Source: Lachnospiraceae bacterium (GTDB taxonomy: Bacteria; Bacillota; Clostridia; Lachnospirales; Lachnospiraceae). Taken from it: a stretch of DNA of 64,000 nt. The position numbers and the translations under genes are program-made. The DNA is taken from contig SVFM01000011.1 in assembly GCA_015056865.1 (NCBI GenBank), forward strand, positions 1 to 64,000, written 5' to 3'. Under the pieces are notes generated by a model. That model did not search any database, had not been told where the DNA came from, and worked only from the letters and a program-made list of their open reading frames with translations. Numbering within the stretch: the stretch's first letter is position 1; each line of letters opens with the position of its first letter. Shown here in pieces: positions 24,139-32,444 of the stretch.

Positions 24139-24167
24139 TTGAATCAGAAATGCGGTTGTGGTATCAT
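24139..24167 (+). promoter_or_regulatory. Promoter of the nitroreductase gene
   Basis: TTGAAT (24139-24144), 17-nt spacer, TATCAT (24162-24167), 31 bp before the ATG at 24199. It is divergent from the flavin reductase promoter, 20 bp away. Confidence 0.6.
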
Positions 24168-24198
24168 AGACAAAAGAAACTTGTAAAGGAGAGTTTAC

Positions 24199-24738
24199 AT
24201 GACTGCGAAAGAATGTATCACAGGCCGCAGAAGCATCCGTCAATTTCAGGATAGACCCGTACCCCATGATGTTCTGGAACAAATCGTGGAGACTGCATCC
24301 TTTGCGCCCAGCTGGAAGAACACTCAGGTAACCCGTTACATTGCCATAGAAGGCGCTCTAAAAGACCGGATCGCAACCGAGTGCACTTCAGATTATCCCA
24401 AAAACGGCGAACATATCGCCAGAGCCCCAATGCTCATCGCTGTCACTGCTCTCAACAAGAGAAGCGGCTATGAGAGAGACGGTTCTTACTCTACTCCCAA
24501 GAAGGATGGCTGGAAAATGTTTGACGCCGGTATTGCCACTGAAGCTTTTTGCTTGGCTGCCCATGAGATGGGACTGGGCACTGTTGTCCTTGGCATCTTT
24601 GATGAGGCCAGGGCTACTTCCCTTTTGGAATTACCTGAGGATCGTGAATTAATTGCTCTGATCCCCATCGGCTATCCCGCAGAAGCGCCCGTAGCCCCCA
24701 GACGCAAGCCATTGGAAGATTTATTGTCTTATAAGTAA
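24199..24738 (+). CDS. Nitroreductase family protein
   Basis: A 179-residue FMN-dependent oxidoreductase. FMN contacts: GRRSIRQFQDRPVP (residues 8-21), SFAPSWKNTQ (about 34-43), and the C-terminal LGIFDEARATSLLELPEDRELIALIPIGYPAEAP with RRKPLEDLL. Reaction in vivo unknown; relatives reduce nitro groups, quinones or flavins using NAD(P)H. AAAGGAGAG precedes the ATG. Followed by a strong hairpin and then pyrB. Confidence 0.9.
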   Translation: MTAKECITGRRSIRQFQDRPVPHDVLEQIVETASFAPSWKNTQVTRYIAIEGALKDRIATECTSDYPKNGEHIARAPMLIAVTALNKRSGYERDGSYSTPKKDGWKMFDAGIATEAFCLAAHEMGLGTVVLGIFDEARATSLLELPEDRELIALIPIGYPAEAPVAPRRKPLEDLLSYK

Positions 24739-24745
24739 ACTATTG

Positions 24746-24776
24746 AATCGAAGAGATATTGTCTCTTCGATTTTTC
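24746..24776 (+). terminator. Strong hairpin terminator between nitroreductase gene and pyrB
   Basis: AATCGAAGAGA (24746-24756) pairs perfectly with TCTCTTCGATT (24762-24772), followed by TTTCTT. It lies only 31 nt before the pyrB start codon, too close for a complete promoter in between, so it may act as an attenuator for pyrBI (inference). Confidence 0.8.
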
Positions 24777-24807
24777 TTAACACCACAATCAAAAAGGAGA
24801 GTATTTT

Positions 24808-25722
24808 ATGCGACATCTTATGAGCCCCCTGGATTTTTCCACCGAGGAACTGGACAAACTGTTTGATCTGGCAAATGATATTGAGCACAACCCTGCCAAA
24901 TATGCCCACGCCTGTGACGGCAGAATCTTGGCCACCTGTTTTTACGAGCCCAGCACCCGAACCCGCCTGAGTTTTGAATCTGCCATGCTGCGTCTCGGCG
25001 GCCAAGTACTCGGCTTTTCTGACGCCGCTTCCTCCTCCGCCTCAAAAGGAGAAAGTGTTTCCGATACCATCCGCGTAATCTCCGGTTACGCAGACATCTG
25101 CGCCATGCGCCATCCTAAGGAAGGGGCTCCCATGGTGGCAGCCGAAAGATCCGGTATCCCCGTGATCAATGCCGGTGATGGCGGTCATCAGCATCCCACC
25201 CAGACCCTGACGGATCTTTTGACCATCCGCTCCCTGAAGGGCCACTTGGACAATATTACCATCGGCCTGTGCGGAGACCTGAAATTCGGTCGTACTGTCC
25301 ACTCTTTGATCCACGCACTGGTGCGCTATGAAAATGTGAAATTTATCTTTATCTCCCCCGAAGAGCTTCGGGTTCCCGATTATATCATTGAGATGCTCAG
25401 GGCCAAGGATATTCCCTATGAGGAAGTGATCCGTCTGGAGGATGTGATGCCCCAGCTTGACATGCTTTACATGACCAGAGTACAAAAAGAACGTTTCTTC
25501 AACGAAGAAGAATACATCCGCCTGAAAGATTTTTATGTGTTGAACGCGGTAAAACTGGAACTGGCTAAGCCGGACATGTTAATCCTGCACCCGCTGCCCA
25601 GAGTAAACGAAATCTCCGTTGAAATCGACTCTGATCCCAGAGCTGCCTATTTCAAACAGGCAAAATACGGCGTGTATGTGCGCATGGCATTGATACTGAC
25701 ACTTTTGGGTTTGGCACAATAA
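24808..25722 (+). CDS. pyrB: Aspartate carbamoyltransferase catalytic subunit
   Basis: A 304-residue enzyme forming carbamoyl-aspartate, the committed step of pyrimidine synthesis. Carbamoyl-phosphate loop [20 protein letters not shown] (about residues 49-68), [20 protein letters not shown] with the mobile-loop Ser/Lys, [26 protein letters not shown], and [10 protein letters not shown] near the C-terminus. AAAAGGAGAG precedes the ATG. pyrI follows after 13 bp, so the holoenzyme is the regulated PyrBI type. Confidence 0.97.
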   Translation: MRHLMSPLDFSTEELDKLFDLANDIEHNPAKYAHACDGRILATCFYEPSTRTRLSFESAMLRLGGQVLGFSDAASSSASKGESVSDTIRVISGYADICAMRHPKEGAPMVAAERSGIPVINAGDGGHQHPTQTLTDLLTIRSLKGHLDNITIGLCGDLKFGRTVHSLIHALVRYENVKFIFISPEELRVPDYIIEMLRAKDIPYEEVIRLEDVMPQLDMLYMTRVQKERFFNEEEYIRLKDFYVLNAVKLELAKPDMLILHPLPRVNEISVEIDSDPRAAYFKQAKYGVYVRMALILTLLGLAQ

Positions 25723-25735
25723 AGGAGGGTACGAT

Positions 25736-26164
25736 ATGTTAAATGTAGGAAAAATTGAAGAAGGCTTTGTACTGGACCACATCAAAGCCGGCAAGAGCAT
25801 GGATATTTACAAGCACCTGCAGCTGGGCGAACTGGACTGCACTGTGGCTATTATCAAAAACGCCAAGAGTAATAAAATGGGTAAAAAAGACATCCTCAAA
25901 GTGGAATGTGACATTAATCAGCTGGATCTGGATGTTCTGGCATTCATTGATCACAATATTACAGTAAACGTGATCAAAGACGGGGAGATCGTAGATAAAA
26001 AGGAACTGGTTTTGCCTAAAATGATCAAAAATGTCATCCGCTGCAAAAACCCCCGCTGTATCACCTCCATTGAGCAGGAACTGCCCCATGTGTTTGTACT
26101 TGCTGACGAAGAGAAAGAAATTTACCGCTGTAAGTACTGCGAAGAGAAAGGCAGCGAACACTGA
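25736..26164 (+). CDS. pyrI: Aspartate carbamoyltransferase regulatory subunit
   Basis: A 142-residue allosteric subunit binding ATP/CTP. The N-terminal nucleotide domain starts IEEGFVLDHIKAGKSMDIYKHL; the C-terminal zinc domain has Cys-x4-Cys (CKNPRC) and Cys-x2-Cys (CKYC) that contact PyrB. GGAGGG lies 5 nt before the ATG. Presence of PyrI predicts feedback control of pyrimidine synthesis at protein level. Confidence 0.96.
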   Translation: MLNVGKIEEGFVLDHIKAGKSMDIYKHLQLGELDCTVAIIKNAKSNKMGKKDILKVECDINQLDLDVLAFIDHNITVNVIKDGEIVDKKELVLPKMIKNVIRCKNPRCITSIEQELPHVFVLADEEKEIYRCKYCEEKGSEH

Positions 26165-26175
26165 TACAAAATATC

Positions 26176-26220
26176 AAAAGAGGAATCTCTCCAGGCAAAC
26201 CCGGAAGATTCCTCTTTCCT
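26176..26220. terminator. Bidirectional terminator between pyrI and ylmH
   Basis: AAGAGGAATCT (26178-26188) pairs with AGATTCCTCTT (26206-26216). The plus strand continues TTTCCTG and the minus strand TTTTGATATTTTG, so both convergent genes can use it. Confidence 0.75.
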
Positions 26221-26237
26221 GTTATACTATTTACTTC

Positions 26238-27029
26238 TTATACAAACAAGGAAATCTTCATACAAAGTTTCCCCTTCTTCGTCTCATACTGTACACCTTC
26301 GTACAGAAACTTACCGAATCCACGAACGTTGACCACATCCTCCGGTTTCAAATTACGACTGTTATTCTCGCACAATCTGCCATTGATATAGACCTTCTTT
26401 TCTCGGAACATATCCAGACTTTCTGTGCGTGACATGTGATACACCTTGGCAATTACTCCGTCGGCCCGTTCTCCGGAAGCTTGGATCACCACCTCCTGGG
26501 GCTCTTCCTCCGGAACCTCCCCTGCGTCACTTACGATTTCGCACCTGATACTGGTATGCTTTACTTTATCCAGATTTTCACAGATAAAGGCGGCAATACT
26601 ATCCAGACAAAACAGGTAGCCTTCCTTCTCTCCCACCTTAATATCTCCGATAGTACTTCGGTCTATCCCCAGATTCATCAATGCTCCCAAAAAATCCCTG
26701 TGGGAAAAAGCATCTGCAAATTTGGCGGCCAAGGGCTTCATATGCACACAGACAATGGGAAATGTCTCTTCATAGCCCAGTTCCTCCGGCTTGCCAAAGC
26801 GAATCATCTTCCGATCAGACTGCTCTGTGCAGACTTTCCCTCCGGGGCATCTGCCGCTTAGGCAATATCCTGCATAGGACAGTTCCTTCTCCATTTGCCA
26901 AAATATATCCTGCTCAGCGAGACCTAAAAAACCGCTGAAGGTATAGATGTTCTGATGATAGGATTTTTCTGCCAGCTCCCTGAAACGATTGCGCAATTGC
27001 TGCAAATCCTTCTCTGTATCCACCGCCAT
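26238..27029 (-). CDS. ylmH: YlmH-type RNA-binding protein with S4 domain
   Basis: A 263-residue protein. The N-terminal half (residues 1-175; YTFSGFLGLAEQDIFWQMEKEL, GYEETFPIVCVHMKPLAAKFAD, HRDFLGALMNLGIDRSTIGDI) is the YlmH domain; an S4 RNA-binding fold begins near residue 195 (SRTESLDMFREKKVYINGRLCEN). YlmH homologues bind the ribosome and can act in quality control of stalled nascent chains. The usual neighbours (ylmG, divIVA) are absent. It starts 4 bp after the ZIP transporter stop, so it is probably translated from the zinc-operon message. Confidence 0.9.
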   Translation of the reverse strand: MAVDTEKDLQQLRNRFRELAEKSYHQNIYTFSGFLGLAEQDIFWQMEKELSYAGYCLSGRCPGGKVCTEQSDRKMIRFGKPEELGYEETFPIVCVHMKPLAAKFADAFSHRDFLGALMNLGIDRSTIGDIKVGEKEGYLFCLDSIAAFICENLDKVKHTSIRCEIVSDAGEVPEEEPQEVVIQASGERADGVIAKVYHMSRTESLDMFREKKVYINGRLCENNSRNLKPEDVVNVRGFGKFLYEGVQYETKKGKLCMKISLFV

Positions 27030-27033
27030 GATC

Positions 27034-27837
27034 TTACCCCAATGTCACATCCAAGATCAGCATCAACACAAACCCCAGCGCAAAACCTACTGTGGACAAA
27101 TTGCTGTGCTTCCCTTCTGCAGACTCCGGGATCAACTCTTCCACCACCACATACAACATGGCTCCTGCCGCAAAGGAAAGCATATAGGGCAAAATCGGCT
27201 CCACAAAAGCCGCAACAAAAATTGTAAGCAGTGCTGCCAAAGGTTCCACTATTCCGGAAAGCGCCCCATATAAAAATGCCTTTCCTTTCCCCAATTCATC
27301 ACGCAAAGGCAGGGAAATAATAGCCCCTTCCGGAAAATTCTGAATAGCAATTCCTACCGACAAAGCAAGCGCACCTGCCAATGTGAGCAGTTGCCCCACC
27401 CCCAGGCCGCCGGTCTGTGCCATAGCTCCCGCAAGTACAATTCCCACCGCTGCACCCTCAGGCACGTTGTGCAGGGTAACTGCAAGCATTAGCATAGAAG
27501 ATTTACCCAGATTGCTCTTCACACCTTCCGGATGAGGCGAATCCAAATGTAGGTGAGGAATCACTTTATCCATCAACAGCAAAAATCCCATACCCAGCAA
27601 AAATCCTGCTACGGCCGGCACGAAAGCCAGATTGCCCATAGGTGCGGATAACTCCATGGACGGGATCAGCAATGACCAAAAGGAAGCTGCCACCATGACA
27701 CCGGATGCAAAGCCAAGCATTGCCTTCTGCAGTTTGTCAGGCATTGCTCCACGCAATAAAAACACGCATGCTGAACCTAACGTTGTACCGAAAAACGGCA
27801 TAATAACCCCCAAAATAACCTCAAAATTCATAAACAC
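27034..27837 (-). CDS. ZIP-family divalent metal transporter
   Basis: A 267-residue transporter with eight helices. The metal path motifs are HNVPEGAAVGIVLAG in helix IV and QNFPEGAIISLPLRDEL in helix V; a short His-containing loop (VIPHLHLDSPHPEG) follows helix III. It imports Zn2+ or related metals across the inner membrane. It follows two CobW-family GTPase genes with 14 bp spacing, so the context supports zinc. Confidence 0.92.
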   Translation of the reverse strand: MFMNFEVILGVIMPFFGTTLGSACVFLLRGAMPDKLQKAMLGFASGVMVAASFWSLLIPSMELSAPMGNLAFVPAVAGFLLGMGFLLLMDKVIPHLHLDSPHPEGVKSNLGKSSMLMLAVTLHNVPEGAAVGIVLAGAMAQTGGLGVGQLLTLAGALALSVGIAIQNFPEGAIISLPLRDELGKGKAFLYGALSGIVEPLAALLTIFVAAFVEPILPYMLSFAAGAMLYVVVEELIPESAEGKHSNLSTVGFALGFVLMLILDVTLG

Positions 27838-27851
27838 ACCTCACAAAATGA

Positions 27852-28781
27852 TTAAACAAAGCTGATAATCGCTTCCTTCGGCTCCTTTGTCTTTTTTACC
27901 TCCAGGGCATACAGCATGGGCCCCTCTCCTTTATAATCAGCCCAGTATTCCTTCTTCACCTGCGCTGTCACTCTGACCCATTCCTTCTCCTTTAGCTGCT
28001 CTGCTCCTTCATAGGCACAAGCAAATCCCAGAAAGGCCATATCGTCTGCGCAACAGGTCATTGCCATGCGCCCTGGCACAAAATATCCCTTAGGAACATT
28101 CTCCGGTCGTAGCACCATAGCTGTAAACTCTATCTTTTTGCCCACATATCTGTCCAGATGGTCCAATGAATCCAAATACCAGATTCCATAAGCAAGATCA
28201 TCCAATACCAACGTATCCTGGCTAAGATCATACGGAAGGTCATCCTCAAAGATCTCATTGATCTCGCCTTCCGATCCTTCAAAAATGATCTCTGCTTTTG
28301 GGTTAATTGCCTTAATATTGCGCTTATAAGAAGCCAGATCCTGCACACCATCACAACGGTTAAAAATGATCATCTCCGATCCCCGGATCATTTCTGCCAA
28401 CAGCGAGCGCATATTGGTATAATACATTGGAAATGTGGATCCATCTATGGTAGTGATCTGCTGTTCCACCTTCCAGTGCCAGGGCAGTTTTATATTCTTA
28501 AAATTCCACATACCATTATACTCTATGATAATTCGATCCGGTTTGTGCTTCTTCTCTAGTTCCAACAAGCGGGCAGGTGTAAAATCCTCCTGATCATCAA
28601 TTACCTCTACCGTTGCTCTGCTCTTTTTCAGAAGTTCTGCGGGATATTCCAGTTCTCCCTCCTCGCAAAGAAGCACCAAGGTCTTCCCCCTGATCTGAAA
28701 ATAAGGCTGTGCCAGAGTATAGGTGATAAACTCCGTCTTACCGCTCTCCAGAAATCCGTTGATGATATATACGCCTTTCAT
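27852..28781 (-). CDS. CobW-family GTPase fused to a YcgQ/UPF0703-like domain
   Basis: A 309-residue protein from the ATG at 28781, with GGAGTCG upstream; the frame reaches back to 28802. Residues 1 to about 190 are CobW-like: NGFLESGKTEFI (Walker A), IIIEYNGMW, and FNRCDGV (G4). Residues about 205-305 (LDRYVGKKIEFTAMVLRPE, GYFVPGRMAMTCCADDMAFLGFAC, KEKEWVRVTAQV) resemble the YcgQ/UPF0703 domain usually paired with the YcgR permease. No YcgR gene is seen here. Likely moves or delivers zinc with the neighbouring ZIP and CobW proteins (inference). Confidence 0.75.
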   Translation of the reverse strand: MKGVYIINGFLESGKTEFITYTLAQPYFQIRGKTLVLLCEEGELEYPAELLKKSRATVEVIDDQEDFTPARLLELEKKHKPDRIIIEYNGMWNFKNIKLPWHWKVEQQITTIDGSTFPMYYTNMRSLLAEMIRGSEMIIFNRCDGVQDLASYKRNIKAINPKAEIIFEGSEGEINEIFEDDLPYDLSQDTLVLDDLAYGIWYLDSLDHLDRYVGKKIEFTAMVLRPENVPKGYFVPGRMAMTCCADDMAFLGFACAYEGAEQLKEKEWVRVTAQVKKEYWADYKGEGPMLYALEVKKTKEPKEAIISFV

Positions 28782-28798
28782 TTCACGACTCCTTTCCG

Positions 28799-29977
28799 TC
28801 AACGAAACAACTGTTTTAACTTGTCTTCCTGCAGTTTGGAACCAATCACACAGATTTTACCTGTCACTGCCGGCTTACCTTCCCGCACATCCTGCTCTCC
28901 CGGTACGTAATCGAAATAGATCCAACTGCCGTCTTCAGCAGGTACCATACCTTTGGCACGCAGTACAAAACCGTACTCCTCCTGATCCAGCTGCTCCAGA
29001 ATCTGCACGATCTCTTGCTTTGTATACACTGCAGGTGTCTCTTTGCCCCAACTGGTAAATATCTCATCCGCATGGTGATGATCATGGTGGTGCTCATGGT
29101 CATGATCATGGCAGCCGCAAGTACAGTGCTCGTCATGCTCATGATGATGCTCGTGCTCATGGTGGTGGCAGCACTCATGCTCTTCATGGTCATGGTGATG
29201 TCCATGTTCATGGTGACAGCACTCGTGATCTTCCTGGTCATGATGGTGACCATGTTCATGGTGACAGCACTCATGCTCCTCATGATCGTGGTGGTGATCA
29301 TGACAGCCACAGGTACAATGTTCATCATGCTCCCGTTCCTGTGCGTGTTCCAGTAACTCCTGCATCATATCCTCCAGCTTGTCCTCTCCCTCTATGGTCT
29401 GCAGAATATCCCTGCCGTCCAACTGTTCCCAAGGAGTCGTAATGATGGTTGCTTCTCGATTATATTCCCGGATCAAATGAATGCAATTTTCCAGCTTGTC
29501 CTGAGCTATATTACCGGTACGGCTGAGAATAATGGTTCCGGCATGGGCAATCTGGTTGCAAAAAAATTCTCCAAAATTTTTTATATACATTTTGCACTTA
29601 GAAGCGTCAACCACTGCTACAGCGCTGTTTACTTTTACATCCGACTGGGCAGCCACATCCTCCACAGCTTTCACTACATCAGACAACTTGCCAACGCCTG
29701 AGGGCTCGATCAGAATTCTCTCAGGCTCATAAGTTTTCAGAACTTCTTTCAGTGACGCACCGAAGTCGCCCACCAGTGAACAACAGATGCAACCGGAATT
29801 CATCTCTTTAATCTGAATGCCGGCCTCCTGCAAAAAGTCGCCGTCCACACCGATCTCTCCAAATTCGTTTTCGATCAGTACCACCTTAGTATTACTTAAA
29901 GCCTCCTTTAAAAGCTTCTTTATCAGTGTAGTCTTTCCTGCGCCTAAAAAGCCGGACACAATGTCAATTTTCGTCAT
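28799..29977 (-). CDS. CobW/COG0523 GTPase with long His-rich metal-binding region
   Basis: A 392-residue G3E GTPase. Walker A GFLGAGKTTLIK at residues 9-20, GEIGVDGDFL, the zinc site GCICC (Cys63, Cys65, Cys66), EPSGVGK, and LSRTGN where G4 often reads NKxD. Residues 217-302 hold about 40 His and 12 Cys in repeats such as HECCHHEHGHHHD and CTCGCHDH, then a CobW C-terminal domain (WIYFDYVPGEQ). Such proteins are zinc metallochaperones or stores. First gene of the zinc operon; AAAGGCGG precedes the ATG. The near-consensus -35 at 30040-30035 (TTGACA) marks its promoter region. Confidence 0.92.
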   Translation of the reverse strand: MTKIDIVSGFLGAGKTTLIKKLLKEALSNTKVVLIENEFGEIGVDGDFLQEAGIQIKEMNSGCICCSLVGDFGASLKEVLKTYEPERILIEPSGVGKLSDVVKAVEDVAAQSDVKVNSAVAVVDASKCKMYIKNFGEFFCNQIAHAGTIILSRTGNIAQDKLENCIHLIREYNREATIITTPWEQLDGRDILQTIEGEDKLEDMMQELLEHAQEREHDEHCTCGCHDHHHDHEEHECCHHEHGHHHDQEDHECCHHEHGHHHDHEEHECCHHHEHEHHHEHDEHCTCGCHDHDHEHHHDHHHADEIFTSWGKETPAVYTKQEIVQILEQLDQEEYGFVLRAKGMVPAEDGSWIYFDYVPGEQDVREGKPAVTGKICVIGSKLQEDKLKQLFR

Positions 29978-30161
29978 AAATAAAACCGCCTTTCTCTTTA
30001 CTATGTTTCCTATTTTCTACCTATTTTCCGAAGATGTCAACCACAAAATCACATGTAACAAATTGTGAAAAAAACATTTGCATATTTTCATAATGTCTGC
30101 TACACTCTCCTTATCGTTTCGTAACTTTCTGGAAATCTTCCGGTTACAATACATCTTATGA

Positions 30162-30578
30162 TTTTGTCTGCTTTATGCAACTATTTCACTACATAGCTTC
30201 AGCAATCATGAGATCATTGAAAATCAGGATATCAAGGAGGGAACGATGCCGGAATTATTTGAAAACTTTCAAAGAATTGACATACAAGCTACAAGAAAGC
30301 AAGCAATGGCTGAGGGCAGAGCTGAAGGTCGAGCCCAGGGACGGGCTGAAGGACGGGCTGAAGGGCTCACTACAGGGAGGGCTCAGGGGCGTCTGGAAGT
30401 CCTCATCGAACTGATCCTGCCCCTGATAGAAAAAGGATGTAGCATTACCGAATTTACCCCATATCTAAACATACCTATATCTGAGATTGAAATGATATAT
30501 GATGCAGTAAATAAATGCGGTGATCAGCGGGACATTGCTGAAATTATGAAGTATTGTTCCACTCCATCACAACCATAG
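30162..30578 (+). pseudogene. C-terminal remnant of an Rpn/PD-(D/E)XK transposase-family protein
   Basis: The frame is open from 30162 to 30578 and includes ENQDIKEGTMPELFENFQRIDIQ, then an AEGRAEGRAQGRAEG repeat (about 30315-30375) and a helical end. This matches the C-terminus of Rpn-like recombination-promoting nucleases common in Clostridia, which carry such charged repeats. The nuclease domain is missing and a stop at 30159 closes the frame. An ATG at 30246 with AGGAGGGAACG could still give a 110-residue peptide. Best read as a decayed mobile gene. Confidence 0.7.
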
Positions 30579-30628
30579 ATTTCGCCGACGATGTTGAAAA
30601 TTGTCAATCTTCAAGCAGAAAAAGTCCA

Positions 30629-30657
30629 TTGACTTTACAATTTCACTGTACTAGGAT
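30629..30657 (+). promoter_or_regulatory. Candidate promoter for the deacetylase-like gene
   Basis: TTGACT (30629-30634), 17-nt spacer, TAGGAT (30652-30657), 44 bp before the ATG at 30701. Confidence 0.5.
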
Positions 30658-30700
30658 GAACCTAAGAATTTTATTTTCATACTCGAAGGAGAATATTATC

Positions 30701-31621
30701 ATGGACAGAAAAGCATATTTTTTTATTGATGATGTCATCTGGGTCATCCGCGACCTGGCGCGTCAGCGTCCCGCTTCCATCTTTGACAATGCATTCCTGG
30801 CAATGCTCAAGAGAGCGCACGATGACAACGGACTGAAGGTTCAGCTGAATCTGTTTTACAGGACCGACTTTTTCTATGGAAGCGATGAATTTACCCTTGC
30901 GGACATGCCGGATGTCTATAAGGCAGAGTTTGAAGCAGCACATGACTGGCTTCGTTTCGCCTTCCACGCCAAGCAGGAATTCCCGGACTATCCCTATGTA
31001 AACGCTACTTATGAAGATGTGAAAAATGATTACGAAGCGGTTGCCAGAGAAGTGCGCCGTTTTGCAGGCTGTGAGCTGGCTCCCGCCGTGGTTCCTCATT
31101 GGCTTCCCATCAGCAAGGAGGGATGCCGGGCACTTCGGGATTGTGGTGTAAAATACATAGCTCCCAGCGTAGGGGATAGGACCGAATACAACGGTGATCC
31201 CACCTGCCTGCCCTACGGTCACGCTGCACGTCTTCTTCAGAACCGTCAGCCCGAAACCATGCTCTTTACAAGACAAACAAAAAACAAGGCTATTTCCAGT
31301 TCCATCTGTGCTTATAACCATATTTCTCAGGAAGAATATGACTCTATTGAGGGTACCATGAATTATATCGAGGATTCCGAACTTGGTATCCGTTATCGCC
31401 AGCTGGGCGGCGGCCCCACCGTCAACCTGAACAACCTGGAAGATTTCCAGCCTGCTTATGACAAACTGATCGGCAGAGAATTTATCGGTACCGCGACCCA
31501 TGAACAGTACTTCTATTCTGACTACTACGCCTATCAGCCGGACACCGCAGAAAAGATCTACTTGATGAGCAAGATCCTTCACGACAATGGATATCGCTAT
31601 ATTCACGCTGACGAAATGTAA
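30701..31621 (+). CDS. Polysaccharide-deacetylase-like protein of unknown function
   Basis: A 306-residue protein from the ATG at 30701 (AAGGAGAATATT upstream; the frame extends back without a start signal). It opens with AYFFIDDVIWVIRDL, an acidic Asp-Asp pair at the end of the first strand like NodB-type deacetylases. It continues HDDNGLKVQLNLFYRTDFFYG, WLRFAFHAKQEFPDYPY, VPHWLPISKEGCRALRDCGVKY and HEQYFYSDYYAYQ. The layout suggests a beta/alpha-barrel carbohydrate deacetylase or related hydrolase; no signal peptide. Substrate unknown. Monocistronic, ended by a strong bidirectional terminator. Confidence 0.65.
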   Translation: MDRKAYFFIDDVIWVIRDLARQRPASIFDNAFLAMLKRAHDDNGLKVQLNLFYRTDFFYGSDEFTLADMPDVYKAEFEAAHDWLRFAFHAKQEFPDYPYVNATYEDVKNDYEAVAREVRRFAGCELAPAVVPHWLPISKEGCRALRDCGVKYIAPSVGDRTEYNGDPTCLPYGHAARLLQNRQPETMLFTRQTKNKAISSSICAYNHISQEEYDSIEGTMNYIEDSELGIRYRQLGGGPTVNLNNLEDFQPAYDKLIGREFIGTATHEQYFYSDYYAYQPDTAEKIYLMSKILHDNGYRYIHADEM

Positions 31622-31628
31622 ATAAAAA

Positions 31629-31684
31629 AACCTCCTTTCGTAGATTTTGGTTATTTATCTTGTCTACTTAAGGAGGATTTTATT
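31629..31684. terminator. Bidirectional terminator
   Basis: CCTCCTT (31631-31637) pairs with AAGGAGG (31670-31676), and inside it GTAGA (31640-31644) with TCTAC (31663-31667). Plus-strand ATTTTATT on one side and seven A on the other serve the two convergent genes. Confidence 0.75.
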
Positions 31685-31694
31685 GTTCTATCTT

Positions 31695-32366
31695 TTACAT
31701 CTTAAGTTCGCGTAGGATCCGCTCGGTCACGGCCTTGACCACAGCCTCGTCTCCTGAGGTGCCACTAACCGCTTCCACAACACTTGATCCACAGGGAATC
31801 TGACTGCCAATGAAATTCATCTTGGTATAAAATTCAACGGCATCTACATTATCAAAGGCGTTTTCCAAAGTATCTCCGGAGGCAAACACACTCATACCAT
31901 CAAACAGAAAACCCTTTTTATTCTTAATGCAGTCGATAAGTTCCGCCGAAATCTCACCGGTGGCCTTGTTGTAACAGCCCTTGGGAGCCACTCCCAAGTA
32001 AACATAGTTCTCGGGCAGCACGCAATCGTTGATGGGGATATTCTTGATCGCATATGCGGTTGAGAACGGCGGCTGTGCGTGAACCAGTGCACAGATATTA
32101 GGATTCTCCTGATACAAACGGATGTGGAGGGGCATCTCAGAGGTAGGGTTATACTTACCATTTCCAATCTTCTTACCGCTGGCATCCACTTTAACAATCT
32201 TATCCGGGGTCAAGTACATCTTGGCTACGCCGCTGGGTGTGCAGAAAAACTCATTATCACTGTATTTGTAAGAGATATTGCCGTGCTTTGCACAAACATA
32301 CCCCTTGGTATAAAGCATCTTTCCTATTTCACATATTTGTCGTCTGATCTCAAATTCTGAAAGCAT
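31695..32366 (-). CDS. Class II aldolase/adducin-domain protein with altered metal site
   Basis: A 223-residue protein of the FucA/AraD fold: CAKHGNISYKY (residues 25-35), FFCTPSGVAKMYLTPDKIVKVD, PTSEMPLHIRLYQ with Glu77, ALVHAQPPFSTAYAI and FLFDGMSVFASGDTLENAF. In FucA-type aldolases zinc is held by three His: here His96 remains, the second position is Gln98 and the third (usual NHG) is Asp156. Aldol cleavage with zinc is therefore doubtful. Promoter at 32406-32434; monocistronic. Confidence 0.82.
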   Translation of the reverse strand: MLSEFEIRRQICEIGKMLYTKGYVCAKHGNISYKYSDNEFFCTPSGVAKMYLTPDKIVKVDASGKKIGNGKYNPTSEMPLHIRLYQENPNICALVHAQPPFSTAYAIKNIPINDCVLPENYVYLGVAPKGCYNKATGEISAELIDCIKNKKGFLFDGMSVFASGDTLENAFDNVDAVEFYTKMNFIGSQIPCGSSVVEAVSGTSGDEAVVKAVTERILRELKM

Positions 32367-32405
32367 AGATTATATTTCCTTTCAAAGCAAATTTTTACAG
32401 CCACT

Positions 32406-32434
32406 ATTTTAGCACATCTGAATACAAATTTCAA
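32406..32434 (-). promoter_or_regulatory. Promoter of the class II aldolase-like gene
   Basis: Minus strand TTGAAA (32434-32429), 17-nt spacer, TAAAAT (32411-32406), with a TG one base before the -10 (extended -10), 40 bp before the start codon. Confidence 0.75.
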
Positions 32435-32444
32435 CAAAATGCCA

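Noticed and set aside
29070..29340. Tandem DNA repeats that could suggest a CRISPR-like or satellite array
   Set aside because: They are in-frame codons for the His/Cys block of the CobW protein; spacing is irregular and there are no unique spacers.
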